This document shows positions 49,821 to 58,095 of a DNA stretch of 64,000 bases, piece after piece. The notes under the pieces were generated by a model. It worked only from the letters and a program-made list of their open reading frames with translations. It did no database searches and had not been told where the DNA came from. Source of the DNA: Prescottella subtropica (lineage in GTDB: Bacteria; Actinomycetota; Actinomycetes; Mycobacteriales; Mycobacteriaceae); the NCBI RefSeq assembly GCF_005434945.1, contig NZ_SKCH01000001.1, positions 434,001-498,000 of the forward strand. The letters are read 5' to 3'. The position numbers and the translations under genes were made by a program. The number at the start of each line of letters is the position of its first letter. Within the stretch, counting starts at the first letter, position 1.

Positions 49821-51011
49821 ATGGGCAGCAGGGTGTTCGTCATCGGCGTGGGGATGACGAAGTTCGAGAAGCCGGGGGCCCGTGAGTGGGACTACCCCGA
49901 CATGGCGCGGGAGGCCGGCACCAAGGCACTCGCCGACGCCGGGATCGAGTACCGGCAGGTGCAGGAGGCGTACGTCGGCTACGTGTACGGCGAGTCGACG
50001 TCCGGGCAGCGTGCGGTGTACGAACTGGGCCTGACGGGCATCCCGATCGTCAACGTCAACAACAACTGTTCGACGGGGTCCGCCGCGCTCTATTTTGCGG
50101 CGCAGTCGATTCGCGGTGGTCTCGCGGACTGCACGCTCGCCCTCGGATTCGAGAAGATGCAGACCGGTTCCCTCGGGACGACGTACGACGACCGCGAGCA
50201 GCCGATGATGCGGCACCTGCTCGCCCTGGCGGAACTGCAGGAGTTCGCGATGCCGCCCGCGCCGTACATGTTCGGGGCCGCCGGCAAGGAACACATGGAG
50301 CGCTACGGCACCACCGCCGAACAGTTCGCGCGGATCGGCGTCAAGAACCACCGGCACTCGGCGAACAATCCGTACGCCCAGTTCCAGGACCAGTACACGC
50401 TCGACGACATTCTCGCGTCCAAGCCGATCTACGGACCGCTCACCAAACTGCAGTGCTCGCCGACCTCGGACGGGTCCGGTGCGGTGGTGCTGGCGAGCGA
50501 GCGGTTCGTCGACGAGCACGGCCTGGCAGACCGGGCCGTCGAGATCGTCGGGCAGGCGATGGTCACCGACCTCGAATCCACGTTCGCCGACAAGAGTGCC
50601 ATCAGCCTCGTCGGCGCCGACATGACCCGTACCGCGGCCCGAAAAGTGTACGAGCAGGCCGGGATCGGACCCGACGACCTCGACGTCATCGAACTGCACG
50701 ACTGCTTCTCCACCAACGAGCTCATCACGTACGAGGCGCTCGGGCTGTGCGCGGAGGGCGAGGGCGGCAAGCTCGTCGACGCCGGCGAGACCACGTACGG
50801 CGGACGCTGGGTGGTCAACCCGTCCGGCGGCCTCATCTCCAAGGGGCACCCGCTCGGTGCCACCGGTCTCGCCCAGTGCAGCGAACTGACCTGGCAGCTG
50901 CGGGGCGCCGCCGATGCCCGTCAGGTCGACGGTGCGGCCGTCGCGTTGCAGCACAACATCGGCCTCGGCGGCGCCGTCGTCGTCACCGCCTACCGTCCCG
51001 CGAACCGCTGA
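49821..51011 (+). CDS. Thiolase / lipid-transfer protein of the SCP-x type
   Basis: Performs thiolytic cleavage of a 3-oxoacyl-CoA, releasing acetyl- or propionyl-CoA. The 396 residues show the SCP-x thiolase pattern, not the housekeeping FadA pattern: [19 protein letters not shown], the active cysteine in NNNCSTG (C83), and [15 protein letters not shown] near the end. There is no C-terminal SCP2 lipid domain. It starts the operon, 103 bases from the divergent TetR gene, with cgggag before the ATG. In mycobacteria related Ltp proteins act in sterol side-chain removal; some are retro-aldolase partners rather than true thiolases. Confidence 0.92.
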   Translation: MGSRVFVIGVGMTKFEKPGAREWDYPDMAREAGTKALADAGIEYRQVQEAYVGYVYGESTSGQRAVYELGLTGIPIVNVNNNCSTGSAALYFAAQSIRGGLADCTLALGFEKMQTGSLGTTYDDREQPMMRHLLALAELQEFAMPPAPYMFGAAGKEHMERYGTTAEQFARIGVKNHRHSANNPYAQFQDQYTLDDILASKPIYGPLTKLQCSPTSDGSGAVVLASERFVDEHGLADRAVEIVGQAMVTDLESTFADKSAISLVGADMTRTAARKVYEQAGIGPDDLDVIELHDCFSTNELITYEALGLCAEGEGGKLVDAGETTYGGRWVVNPSGGLISKGHPLGATGLAQCSELTWQLRGAADARQVDGAAVALQHNIGLGGAVVVTAYRPANR

Positions 51012-51039
51012 ACATCATTCATCCGTAAGGAGTTCCACC

Positions 51040-51471
51040 ATGGCTTCCGTTTCCGTTTCCGCCTCCCTGCCCGCCTCGCCCGACAAGGTGTGGGACGCCC
51101 TCTCCGACTTGTCCCGGTGGGAGGAATGGCTCACCATCCATCAGGGCTGGAAGAGCGAACTGCCCACCGAGGTCCGGCTCGGTGCCACGTTCACCGAGGT
51201 CGTGTCCGTGATGGGGATGGCCAACAAGATCGAGTGGACCGTCACCGAGGTGGAGGCTCCCAAGTCGGTGACGATCTCCGGCACCGGGATGGCCGGGGTC
51301 ACCGTGCAGTTCACGCTCCGCGTCGAACCGGAGGGCTCGGGCAGCAAGGCGTCGGTCGACGCGTCCTTCAAGGGCACCATGATCGTCGGGCCGATCGGGA
51401 AGGCCGTCGCGAAGAATGCGGCCGTCGACCTCGAGGCGTCGCTCGCCAAGTTCGCCGAACTGGTCGGGTAG
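51040..51471 (+). CDS. SRPBCC (START-like) small protein
   Basis: A 143-residue single-domain protein with the hydrophobic cavity fold used to bind lipids or polyketides. It begins ASVSVSASLPASPDKVWDALSDLSRWEEWL, the canonical first strand and helix, and ends with the long C-terminal helix AVAKNAAVDLEASLAKFAELVG. There is no catalytic signature, so binding or presenting the acyl-CoA substrate is likelier than chemistry. aaggag lies seven bases before the ATG. It is 28 bases after the thiolase gene and 4 before the MaoC-like gene, clearly in one operon. Mycobacterial relatives are often annotated as toxin Rv0910-like, which may be misleading here. Confidence 0.85.
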   Translation: MASVSVSASLPASPDKVWDALSDLSRWEEWLTIHQGWKSELPTEVRLGATFTEVVSVMGMANKIEWTVTEVEAPKSVTISGTGMAGVTVQFTLRVEPEGSGSKASVDASFKGTMIVGPIGKAVAKNAAVDLEASLAKFAELVG

Positions 51472-51475
51472 CCGC

Positions 51476-52342
51476 ATGACCACACCGACCGTGCAGTTCG
51501 ACACCTCCGGTCTGGGGGTCTGGACCGAGGATCAGCGGTTCGACGTCACCGCCGAGCGGATCGCCGAATACGCCGCGGCCACCAATGATCCCATCACCGC
51601 ACACCTGCGCGGCGAGGTGGCGCCGCCGGTGTTCGCGGTGGTGCCGGCGTTCACGTCGATGGCGCCGGCCGCGCTCGCGGTGGCGCCGGTGGAACTGCTC
51701 ATGAAACTCGTCCACGGCGAGCAGGACTTCCACTTCCACCGCCCCGTCCGTCCCGGCGACAGCCTCGTCGTCCGGGCGAAACCGGTCGGGTTCACCGGTA
51801 GGGAGAACGGGTCCACCGTCGTCGTCTACGTCGAAACCCGCACCGACGGTGGTGAACTCGTCAACGAGCAGTGGATGACCGCGTTCTTCCGCAAGGTCGA
51901 CGCCGGACCCGGGATCGGTGAACAGGCCCCCGGCCACCGGTTCGACGAGAATCTGCGGGCCACCGATCCGGTCGCCGTGGTGCGCCAGCACATCGACACC
52001 GACCAGACGTTCCGGTACTCGCCCGCGTCGGGGGATCCCATGCCGATCCACCTCGACGACGAGATCGCCCGCATGTCCGGGCTGCCCGGCATCATCAACC
52101 ACGGGCTGTGCACGATGGCGTTCACGTCGTGGGCGGCGCTCACGGAACTCGCGGACGGCGACGTGAACCGACTGCGCCGGCTCGCGGTCCGATTCGCCGC
52201 ACCCGTCCTGCCCGGGCAGGACGTCGAGACCGTGTTCCGGAGGTCCGGGACCGGATCCGGTGCCACCACCTACGCGTACGAGTCGACCGTGGGTGACGAG
52301 CTCGTCATCAAGGACGGCCTCGCCGTCATCGCCGATCGCTGA
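51476..52342 (+). CDS. MaoC-like enoyl-CoA hydratase, double hot-dog
   Basis: Hydrates the enoyl-CoA made by the dehydrogenase. The 288 residues contain two hot-dog domains: an N-terminal one (ITAHLRGEVAPPVFAVVPAF..., DFHFHRPVRPGDSLVVRA) and a catalytic C-terminal one, where GDPMPIHLDDEIARMSGLPGIINHGLCTMAF is the hydratase-2 motif with the Asp/His pair in the D-x4-H region replaced by the form usual for actinobacterial steroid-type MaoC proteins. The ATG is 4 bases after the SRPBCC stop. The double-domain form suits bulky acyl-CoAs. Its products would pass to the SDR protein encoded next. Confidence 0.9.
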   Translation: MTTPTVQFDTSGLGVWTEDQRFDVTAERIAEYAAATNDPITAHLRGEVAPPVFAVVPAFTSMAPAALAVAPVELLMKLVHGEQDFHFHRPVRPGDSLVVRAKPVGFTGRENGSTVVVYVETRTDGGELVNEQWMTAFFRKVDAGPGIGEQAPGHRFDENLRATDPVAVVRQHIDTDQTFRYSPASGDPMPIHLDDEIARMSGLPGIINHGLCTMAFTSWAALTELADGDVNRLRRLAVRFAAPVLPGQDVETVFRRSGTGSGATTYAYESTVGDELVIKDGLAVIADR

Positions 52343-52401
52343 CACTGCCGATCACTGAAACATTTCTTCGACGACAACGACTTTCGAGGAGAACAGACCT
52401 G

Positions 52402-53271
52402 ATGGGAACTTTGGACGGACGCGTCGCGATCATCACCGGCGCCGGTCGCGGTATCGGCCGCGAGCATGCACTGCTGTTCGCGCGGGAGGGGGCCGCGGTC
52501 GTCGTCAACGACCTCGGTGGCGCCAACGACGGCACCGGGGCGGATGTCGGGCCGGCGCAGCAGGTGGTCGACGAGATCGTCGCCGCCGGTGGCCGGGCCG
52601 TCGCGAACACCGACAGTGTCGCCGACTGGGCGGGCGCCGAATCGCTCGTCGCGCAGGCGGTCCGCGAGTTCGGCCGGCTCGACATCCTCGTCAACAATGC
52701 CGGGATCCTGCGGGACTCGTTCATCGCCGGCATGGAGGAGAGCCAGTGGGACGCGGTGATCGCGGTCCACCTCAAGGGGCACGCTGCGACCCTGCACCAC
52801 GCCGCCGCCTACTGGAAGGCACAGTCCAAGGCCGGGAACCCGGTGCAGGCCGCGGTGATCAACACCGCGTCGGCGTCGGGCACGTTCATGCCGAACGCCG
52901 GGCAGGCCAACTACGGGGCTGCGAAGGCCGGGATCGCGGCCATGACCCTGGTCGCCGCCGACGAACTGGAGCGCTACGGGGTCCGTGTCAACGCGATCGC
53001 CCCGATCGCCCGCACCCGACTCACCCTCGCCACCCCCGGCATGGGGGCGCTGTTCGCGGCCGAGGTGCCCGAGGGCGAGTTCGACGCGTTCGCTCCCGCG
53101 AACATCTCGCCGTTGGTCGCGCGGCTCGCGGCGGCCGACTGCAAGCTCACCGGCAAGGTGTACGCAGTCCAGGGCGGCGCGATCACCGAACTCGTCAACT
53201 GGCACGGCAGTGACACCGTCGAATCCGACGGACCCTGGACCGTCGACGACCTCGCCGACCGGCTCGGATGA
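52402..53271 (+). CDS. Short-chain dehydrogenase, 3-hydroxyacyl-CoA dehydrogenase (17-beta-HSD4-like)
   Basis: Oxidises the (R)-3-hydroxyacyl-CoA produced by a MaoC hydratase. The 289 residues carry the NAD motif TGAGRGIGREHA, the catalytic serine in NTASASGTF, and YGAAK as the YxxxK pair. The insertion VVVNDLGGANDGTGADVGPAQQVVDEI is diagnostic of the multifunctional-enzyme-2 dehydrogenase group, which acts on CoA esters. C-terminal additions after AVQGG are normal. Its stop overlaps the next ATG by four bases. aggag sits before the ATG. This with the MaoC-like gene mimics the two activities of eukaryotic peroxisomal MFE-2. Confidence 0.92.
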   Translation: MGTLDGRVAIITGAGRGIGREHALLFAREGAAVVVNDLGGANDGTGADVGPAQQVVDEIVAAGGRAVANTDSVADWAGAESLVAQAVREFGRLDILVNNAGILRDSFIAGMEESQWDAVIAVHLKGHAATLHHAAAYWKAQSKAGNPVQAAVINTASASGTFMPNAGQANYGAAKAGIAAMTLVAADELERYGVRVNAIAPIARTRLTLATPGMGALFAAEVPEGEFDAFAPANISPLVARLAAADCKLTGKVYAVQGGAITELVNWHGSDTVESDGPWTVDDLADRLG

Positions 53272-55484
53272 AAGGTGTACTCGTGGAACGACATGCGTAC
53301 GACCTCGGTATCGGGCTGAGTGACGAGCACGCCGCGCTCGCCGACGCGGTCCGCGGCTTCACCGAACGGTCGATCACCCGGGAACAGGTGCGGGCCGAAC
53401 TCGACTCGCCCGCCGGCGACGGACGTCCCGCGTTCTGGTCTGCGCTGGCGCGACAGGATCTCCTGCGGCTGGCGGTGCCGGAGGAGCGCGGCGGGCACGG
53501 CGCCGGCCTGCTCGGTCTCGCGGTCGCACTCGAGGCGCTCGGGCGGACCGCGGCACCGGGACCGTTCGTGCCGACCGCGGCCGTCGTCGCTGTTCTCGCC
53601 GCCGCCGACGCGAAGGCCGGTATCGACGTCCTGCCCGGACTGCTCGACGGCACCCGCACCGCCGCAATCGCACTCGACGATCCGCTGCAGGCCACCGTGG
53701 ACGGCGGTGGCTACCGGCTGGCCGGTGTGGTGGATGCGGTGGTCGCCGGCGGGCACGCGGATGTGCTGCTGCTGCCGGCCCGGATCGGGGACACGGTGCG
53801 GTGGGTCGTCGTCGACCGCGGCGACGTCACCGCCGAGACGCAGGACGGTCTCGACCTGCTGCGCCCGGCGGGACGGATCCGGGTCGACGACCTGGTCGTC
53901 GACGCCGGCCGGGTGCTCGACGGCCTCGACGCCCACCGGGTGCGGTCCATCGCGGCTGTCGTGTTCGCGGCCGAGGCGGTCGGCGTCGTGTCGTGGTGCG
54001 TGTCCACTGCCGCCGAGTACGCGAAGACGCGGGTGCAGTTCGGGCGCCCGATCGGACAGTTCCAGGCCGTCAAGCACACGTGCGCGCGGATGGGCATCGA
54101 CCTCGAGAAGACGCGGGCGGTGGTGTGGGATGCGGCGTCCGCTCTCGACAAGGGCCACGCGACCGCCGACGTCGCGGCGGATGTGGCGGCGGCCCTGGTC
54201 CCGGACGCCGCCGTGCGGGTGGCGCAGGACTGCATCCAGGTGCACGGTGGCATCGGGTTCACATGGGAGCACGACGCACACCTGTACTACCGGCGTGCGC
54301 TCGCGATCCGCGGGCTGCTCGGCACCCGGGAGGACCGGATCGAGAGGGTCGCGGGTTCCGCGCTCGCCGGCGTCGTCCGCCGTTCCGAACTCGAACTGCC
54401 ACCCGAGGCGGCCGACCTGCGGGCCACCGTCCGGGAGGAGTTGGCGCCGATCGCCGCGATCGACGACGAGGACGACCAGCTGATCGCCCTCGGTGACGGC
54501 GGCTGGGTACAACCGCATCTGCCGCGGCCGTACGGGCGCGGTGCCGGACCGCTCGAGCAGATCGTCGTCGCACAGGAGATCACGGCCGCGGGCATCGCGA
54601 TGCCGCAGCTGCTGATGGGCGGCTGGGCCGTCCAGGCTGTCGTCGCGCACGGCACCGAGAAACAGAAGCAGGATCTCGCGGTGCCGACGCTGCGCGGTGA
54701 CCTCGTGTGGTGTCAGCTGTTCTCCGAACCCGGCGCCGGCTCCGATCTCGCGTCGCTCACCACGAAAGCGGAGAAGGTCGACGGCGGCTGGACGGTCACC
54801 GGCCAGAAGATCTGGACCACCGTCGCCCAGTTCGCGGACTGGGCCATGCTCATCGCCCGCACCGACCCGTCCGCCCCCAAACACGACGGCATCACCTACT
54901 TCGTGCTCGACATGTCCAGCCCCGGCATCACGGTGCGCCCCCTGCGGGAGATGACCGGATCGGCCCTGTTCAACGAGGTGTTCCTCGACGGCGTGTTCAT
55001 CCCCGACGCGAACGTCGTCGGTGCGGTGCACGACGGCTGGCACGTGGCCCGCACCACCCTCGCCGGGGAGCGGGTGGCGCTGAGCCAGAAACTCGAGGCG
55101 TACGCCACCGACGACGACCTGTACGCGTTCGCCCGCGACCGGAACCTCGGACCGGTCGCCCGGCACCGGTTCGGCGAACTCGTCGTCGAGGCGCAGGCCG
55201 TCGACCTCATCGGCGCCCGACTGGTGCTGAAGCAGCTGTCGGGAGCGGACGTGAGCACCACCGCATCCGTCGGCAAACTCCTGGGAATGAGTCTGGGACA
55301 GTCGATCTCGGAGTACGTCGTCGCGGAACTCGGGGCGGCCGGCGTCGTCGCGATCCCCGGGCAGCCCAGCGACAAGGCGATGGAACAGCTCATCGCCGGA
55401 CGTGCCACCACCATCTACGGCGGCACCACCGAGGTGCAACTCAACGTGATCGCCGAACGGATGCTCGGGCTGCCCCGGGACTGA
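53268..55484 (+). CDS. Tandem (fused) acyl-CoA dehydrogenase, FadE34-like
   Basis: A 738-residue fusion of two acyl-CoA dehydrogenase subunits. Residues about 5-380 form the first, with DRIERVAGSALAG at its end and FTWEHDAHLYYRR containing E334, the usual base position of the steroid-type heteromers. Residues about 390-738 form the second, with CQLFSEPGAGSDLASL, KIWTTVAQFADW, and IYGGTTEVQLNVIAERMLGLPRD, where the ordinary YEGT glutamate is replaced by Gly. So each half resembles one subunit of an alpha2-beta2 FadE, as in FadE34 (ChsE3) of cholesterol side-chain breakdown. ATG 53268 overlaps the SDR stop (atga). GTG 53283 is an alternative. It ends the operon. Confidence 0.88.
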   Translation: MKGVLVERHAYDLGIGLSDEHAALADAVRGFTERSITREQVRAELDSPAGDGRPAFWSALARQDLLRLAVPEERGGHGAGLLGLAVALEALGRTAAPGPFVPTAAVVAVLAAADAKAGIDVLPGLLDGTRTAAIALDDPLQATVDGGGYRLAGVVDAVVAGGHADVLLLPARIGDTVRWVVVDRGDVTAETQDGLDLLRPAGRIRVDDLVVDAGRVLDGLDAHRVRSIAAVVFAAEAVGVVSWCVSTAAEYAKTRVQFGRPIGQFQAVKHTCARMGIDLEKTRAVVWDAASALDKGHATADVAADVAAALVPDAAVRVAQDCIQVHGGIGFTWEHDAHLYYRRALAIRGLLGTREDRIERVAGSALAGVVRRSELELPPEAADLRATVREELAPIAAIDDEDDQLIALGDGGWVQPHLPRPYGRGAGPLEQIVVAQEITAAGIAMPQLLMGGWAVQAVVAHGTEKQKQDLAVPTLRGDLVWCQLFSEPGAGSDLASLTTKAEKVDGGWTVTGQKIWTTVAQFADWAMLIARTDPSAPKHDGITYFVLDMSSPGITVRPLREMTGSALFNEVFLDGVFIPDANVVGAVHDGWHVARTTLAGERVALSQKLEAYATDDDLYAFARDRNLGPVARHRFGELVVEAQAVDLIGARLVLKQLSGADVSTTASVGKLLGMSLGQSISEYVVAELGAAGVVAIPGQPSDKAMEQLIAGRATTIYGGTTEVQLNVIAERMLGLPRD

Positions 55485-55600
55485 CGCTCGACCGCCCCTC
55501 GACGGCACCCTGTCCGATTGTCGCGTTTGCGGCCGTCGGAGTAGGGTGTCGTCGTTCGCGTCGAACGTATGCCCGCGTCGTCTGCGGGAGTCGAGGAAGA

Positions 55601-55682
55601 GGAGGTGGGGCTAGATATGAGTAGCCAACCTCCGAGTACCAGCTGAAATTCAGGTAATTCACGCCACCTTGTGACGGTGGCG
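55601..55682 (+). promoter_or_regulatory. Structured mRNA leader upstream of corA, attenuator candidate
   Basis: Two hairpins precede the CorA gene in a 268-bp gap without other genes. The first (55601-55633) pairs ggaggt with acctcc and ggcta with tagcc, so it would hide the ribosome site of a 9-codon frame inside it. The second (55662-55682) pairs cgccacc with ggtggcg and is followed by ttt, like a weak terminator. Translation of the small frame would open hairpin 1. It does not match the Mg2+ M-box consensus as I know it. Confidence 0.5.
55617..55646 (+). CDS. Nine-codon leader peptide candidate (MSSQPPSTS)
   Basis: An ATG ten bases after ggaggt opens a frame of nine codons ending at TGA. 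It contains two adjacent proline codons and is rich in Ser and Thr. It lies about 107 bases before the CorA start and 16 bases before a terminator-like hairpin. Enterobacterial Mg2+ transporter genes (mgtA, corA) are known to have translated leader peptides, some proline-rich, that decide between elongation and termination. The same logic could apply here. It is short enough to occur by chance, so the ribosome site and hairpins carry the case. Confidence 0.45.
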   Translation: MSSQPPSTS

Positions 55683-55752
55683 TTTCGACTGGTGTCCGCA
55701 GCCGTGTGGCGTGTGTGCCGGGCCGCGGACCTTCCCGAAAGCAGTACTCGTC

Positions 55753-56916
55753 ATGCTCGAGAAGCGTCCGATCCGTTCGATCCTGCCGCGACGTTCCGCC
55801 GGTACCGCCGACGACACCGTGTCGCCGGAGCATTCGATGGCCCCGCGGCAGCCGGGCCCGGTGCCGCCGTCTCGTGTCTCCGGGCCGGTCGCGGTCGAAC
55901 CGAGCGTCGTCAACAGCGCCGTCTACCGAGACGGCCGGCGCATCGCGTCGCCGGCGACGCTGGCGGAGGCGCTCGAGAGCCTGCCCGACGCGTCGTCCAT
56001 GGCATGGATCGGGTTGTACCGCCCCGACGACGCCCAATTGAACGCTGCAGCAAAGCAGTTCGACCTGCACGAGTTGGCCGTCGAGGACGCGATCGTCGCG
56101 CATCAGCGCCCCAAGCTCGAACGCTACGGCGACACCCTGTTCGTGGTGCTGCGGGCCGCCCGCTACCTCGACGAGTCCGAGTCCGTCGACTTCGGGGAAC
56201 TGCACATCTTCTGCGGACCGACGTTCGTGCTCACCGTCCGGCACAGCGAATCACCGGACCTGTCGAACGTTCGACATCGCATGGAGAACGACCCGGATCT
56301 GCTCGGACTCGGCCCCGAGGCGGTGCTGTACGCGATCCTCGACGCCGTCGTCGACGGCTACGCGCCCGTCGTCGCCGGCCTGCAGAACGACATCGACGAG
56401 ATCGAGACCGAGGTGTTCAGCGGCGACCCGATGGTGTCGCGGCGCATCTACGAACTGTCCCGCGAGGTCATCGAGTTCCAGCGGGCCACCAAACCGCTGC
56501 TCGGGATGCTGCGGGCGCTGTCGGCGGGCTTCGACAAGTACCAGACCGACGAGGAACTGCAGAAGTACCTGCGTGACGTCACCGACCACGCCACCACCGT
56601 CGTCGAACGCGTCGACGGCTTCCGGGCCCTGCTCGCCAACATCCTCACCGTCAACGCCACCCTCGTATCGCAGGCGCAGAACGAGGAGATGCGCAACATG
56701 ACCGAGGCCAGCTACGCGCAGAACGAGGAGATCAAGAAGATCTCGTCGTGGGCCGCAATCCTGTTCGCACCCACCCTCATCGGCACCGTGTACGGCATGA
56801 ACTTCGACAACATGCCCGAACTGCACTGGGGTGGCGGCTACCCGTTCGCGCTGATGCTGATGTTCCTCACCTGCTTCAGCCTGTACCGGATCTTCAAGAG
56901 GCGGGGCTGGTTGTAG
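55753..56916 (+). CDS. corA: CorA family magnesium/cobalt transporter
   Basis: A pentameric Mg2+ channel of the inner membrane. From ATG 55753 it has 387 residues; GTG 55711 upstream is also possible. Residues 1-50 are a basic and Pro-rich extension. The cytoplasmic domain (YRDGRRIASPATLAEALESL, ELAVEDAIVAHQRPKLERYGDTLFVVL) matches CorA. A long stalk helix leads to transmembrane 1 (SSWAAILFAPTLIGTVYGMNF) with the selectivity motif YGMNFDNMPEL, then transmembrane 2, and a positively charged end KRRGWL. The ribosome site is weak, which would fit regulation through the leader described at 55601-55682. Confidence 0.93.
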   Translation: MLEKRPIRSILPRRSAGTADDTVSPEHSMAPRQPGPVPPSRVSGPVAVEPSVVNSAVYRDGRRIASPATLAEALESLPDASSMAWIGLYRPDDAQLNAAAKQFDLHELAVEDAIVAHQRPKLERYGDTLFVVLRAARYLDESESVDFGELHIFCGPTFVLTVRHSESPDLSNVRHRMENDPDLLGLGPEAVLYAILDAVVDGYAPVVAGLQNDIDEIETEVFSGDPMVSRRIYELSREVIEFQRATKPLLGMLRALSAGFDKYQTDEELQKYLRDVTDHATTVVERVDGFRALLANILTVNATLVSQAQNEEMRNMTEASYAQNEEIKKISSWAAILFAPTLIGTVYGMNFDNMPELHWGGGYPFALMLMFLTCFSLYRIFKRRGWL

Positions 56917-56942
56917 CACCCGGCGGCGTCCGTGGTGCCAGT

Positions 56943-58004
56943 ATGGATCTCGTGGCCGGTGCCGAACATTCGCCTGCGGAGGACCTCGACGTCGACGGGG
57001 TTCCGGTGCGACTGTCCAATCCCGACAAGGTCTACTACCCGAGGCTCGGGCCGGAGGGCGGCACCAAGCGGCACCTCGTCGAGTACTACCGTCGGGTCGC
57101 GACCGGTGGGCAGCTGCTGCGTGCGCTGCGAGACCGGCCCACCCATCTGCAGCGGTACCCGGACGGTGTCGAGGGCGAGGAGATCTACCAGAAGCGGGTA
57201 CCGGCGAAACGGCCCGGGCATGTCGCGTCCTGTGCGGTCACGTTCCCGTCCGGCCGCACCGCCGACGCGTTGCGGGTGCGGACCGCCGCCGACATCGTGT
57301 GGGCCGCGAACCTGGGGACGATCGCGTTCCATCCGTGGGAGGTGCGCTGCTCGGACGTCGAACATCCCGACGAGTTGCGTCTCGACTTCGATCCGCAGCC
57401 CGGCACCGACTTCGACGACGCCCGCCGTGTCGCGCTCGACGTGACGGCGCCGCTGCTCGACGAACTCGGACTGATCGGGTTCCCCAAGACGTCCGGGGGA
57501 CGCGGTCTGCACGTCTACATCCGGATCGAGCCGCGGTGGGACTTCACCGCGGTGCGCCGCGCCGGGATCGCGCTGTGCCGGGAGATCGCGCGACGCAGCG
57601 GTGACCGGGCGACGACCGCGTGGTGGAAGGAGCAACGTGGCCGGCGCATCTTCCTCGACTTCAACCAGAACGCCCGCGACCGGACGATCGCGTCCGCCTA
57701 TTCGGCGCGCAACACCCCGATCGGGACGGTGTCGACGCCCGTGACGTGGGCGGAACTGGCCGCCGTCGAACCCGACGACTTCACGATCGCGACGGTGCCC
57801 GCGCTGCTCGCCGGACGCCCCGACCCGATGGCGCACCTCGACGACGTTGCGCACTCGCTCGACGTCCTGCTCGAGATGGCGGACCGGGACGCGGCCGCCG
57901 GGCTGGGCGATCTGCCGTATCCGCCGAACCATCCGAAGATGCCGGGTGAACCCAAGCGGGTGCAGCCGAGCCGGGACCGGGACCGGGACACACCGTCGTC
58001 GTAA
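56943..58004 (+). CDS. Stand-alone LigD-type DNA repair polymerase/primase domain
   Basis: A 353-residue archaeo-eukaryotic-primase-fold polymerase that adds (ribo)nucleotides in double-strand-break or gap repair. Metal aspartates are D148 and D150 in RLDFDPQPGTDF; the histidine in SGGRGLHVYIRI and the DFNQNARDRT block complete the active site. It has no ligase or nuclease domain, so it is a PolD1/PolD2-like single domain known from mycobacteria, not full LigD. No ku gene is nearby. Residues 320-353 are a basic, Pro/Arg/Asp-rich tail. The frame is open 65 codons earlier inside corA; ATG 56943 is the first sensible start, 26 bases after the corA stop. Confidence 0.9.
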   Translation: MDLVAGAEHSPAEDLDVDGVPVRLSNPDKVYYPRLGPEGGTKRHLVEYYRRVATGGQLLRALRDRPTHLQRYPDGVEGEEIYQKRVPAKRPGHVASCAVTFPSGRTADALRVRTAADIVWAANLGTIAFHPWEVRCSDVEHPDELRLDFDPQPGTDFDDARRVALDVTAPLLDELGLIGFPKTSGGRGLHVYIRIEPRWDFTAVRRAGIALCREIARRSGDRATTAWWKEQRGRRIFLDFNQNARDRTIASAYSARNTPIGTVSTPVTWAELAAVEPDDFTIATVPALLAGRPDPMAHLDDVAHSLDVLLEMADRDAAAGLGDLPYPPNHPKMPGEPKRVQPSRDRDRDTPSS

Positions 58005-58095
58005 GTCGCATCCGTCCGTTTCGCCCCGCCGCCGGCTCTTCCGCCCGTAGGCTGCGCCAATCACAATGGTGTGAGGTGCCGAATCGGAGGTCGCG

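Noticed and set aside
55590-55700. Mg2+ M-box (ykoK) riboswitch upstream of corA
   Set aside because: The ggtggggcta stretch is loosely similar to the M-box start, but the region is too short and the other conserved segments are missing.
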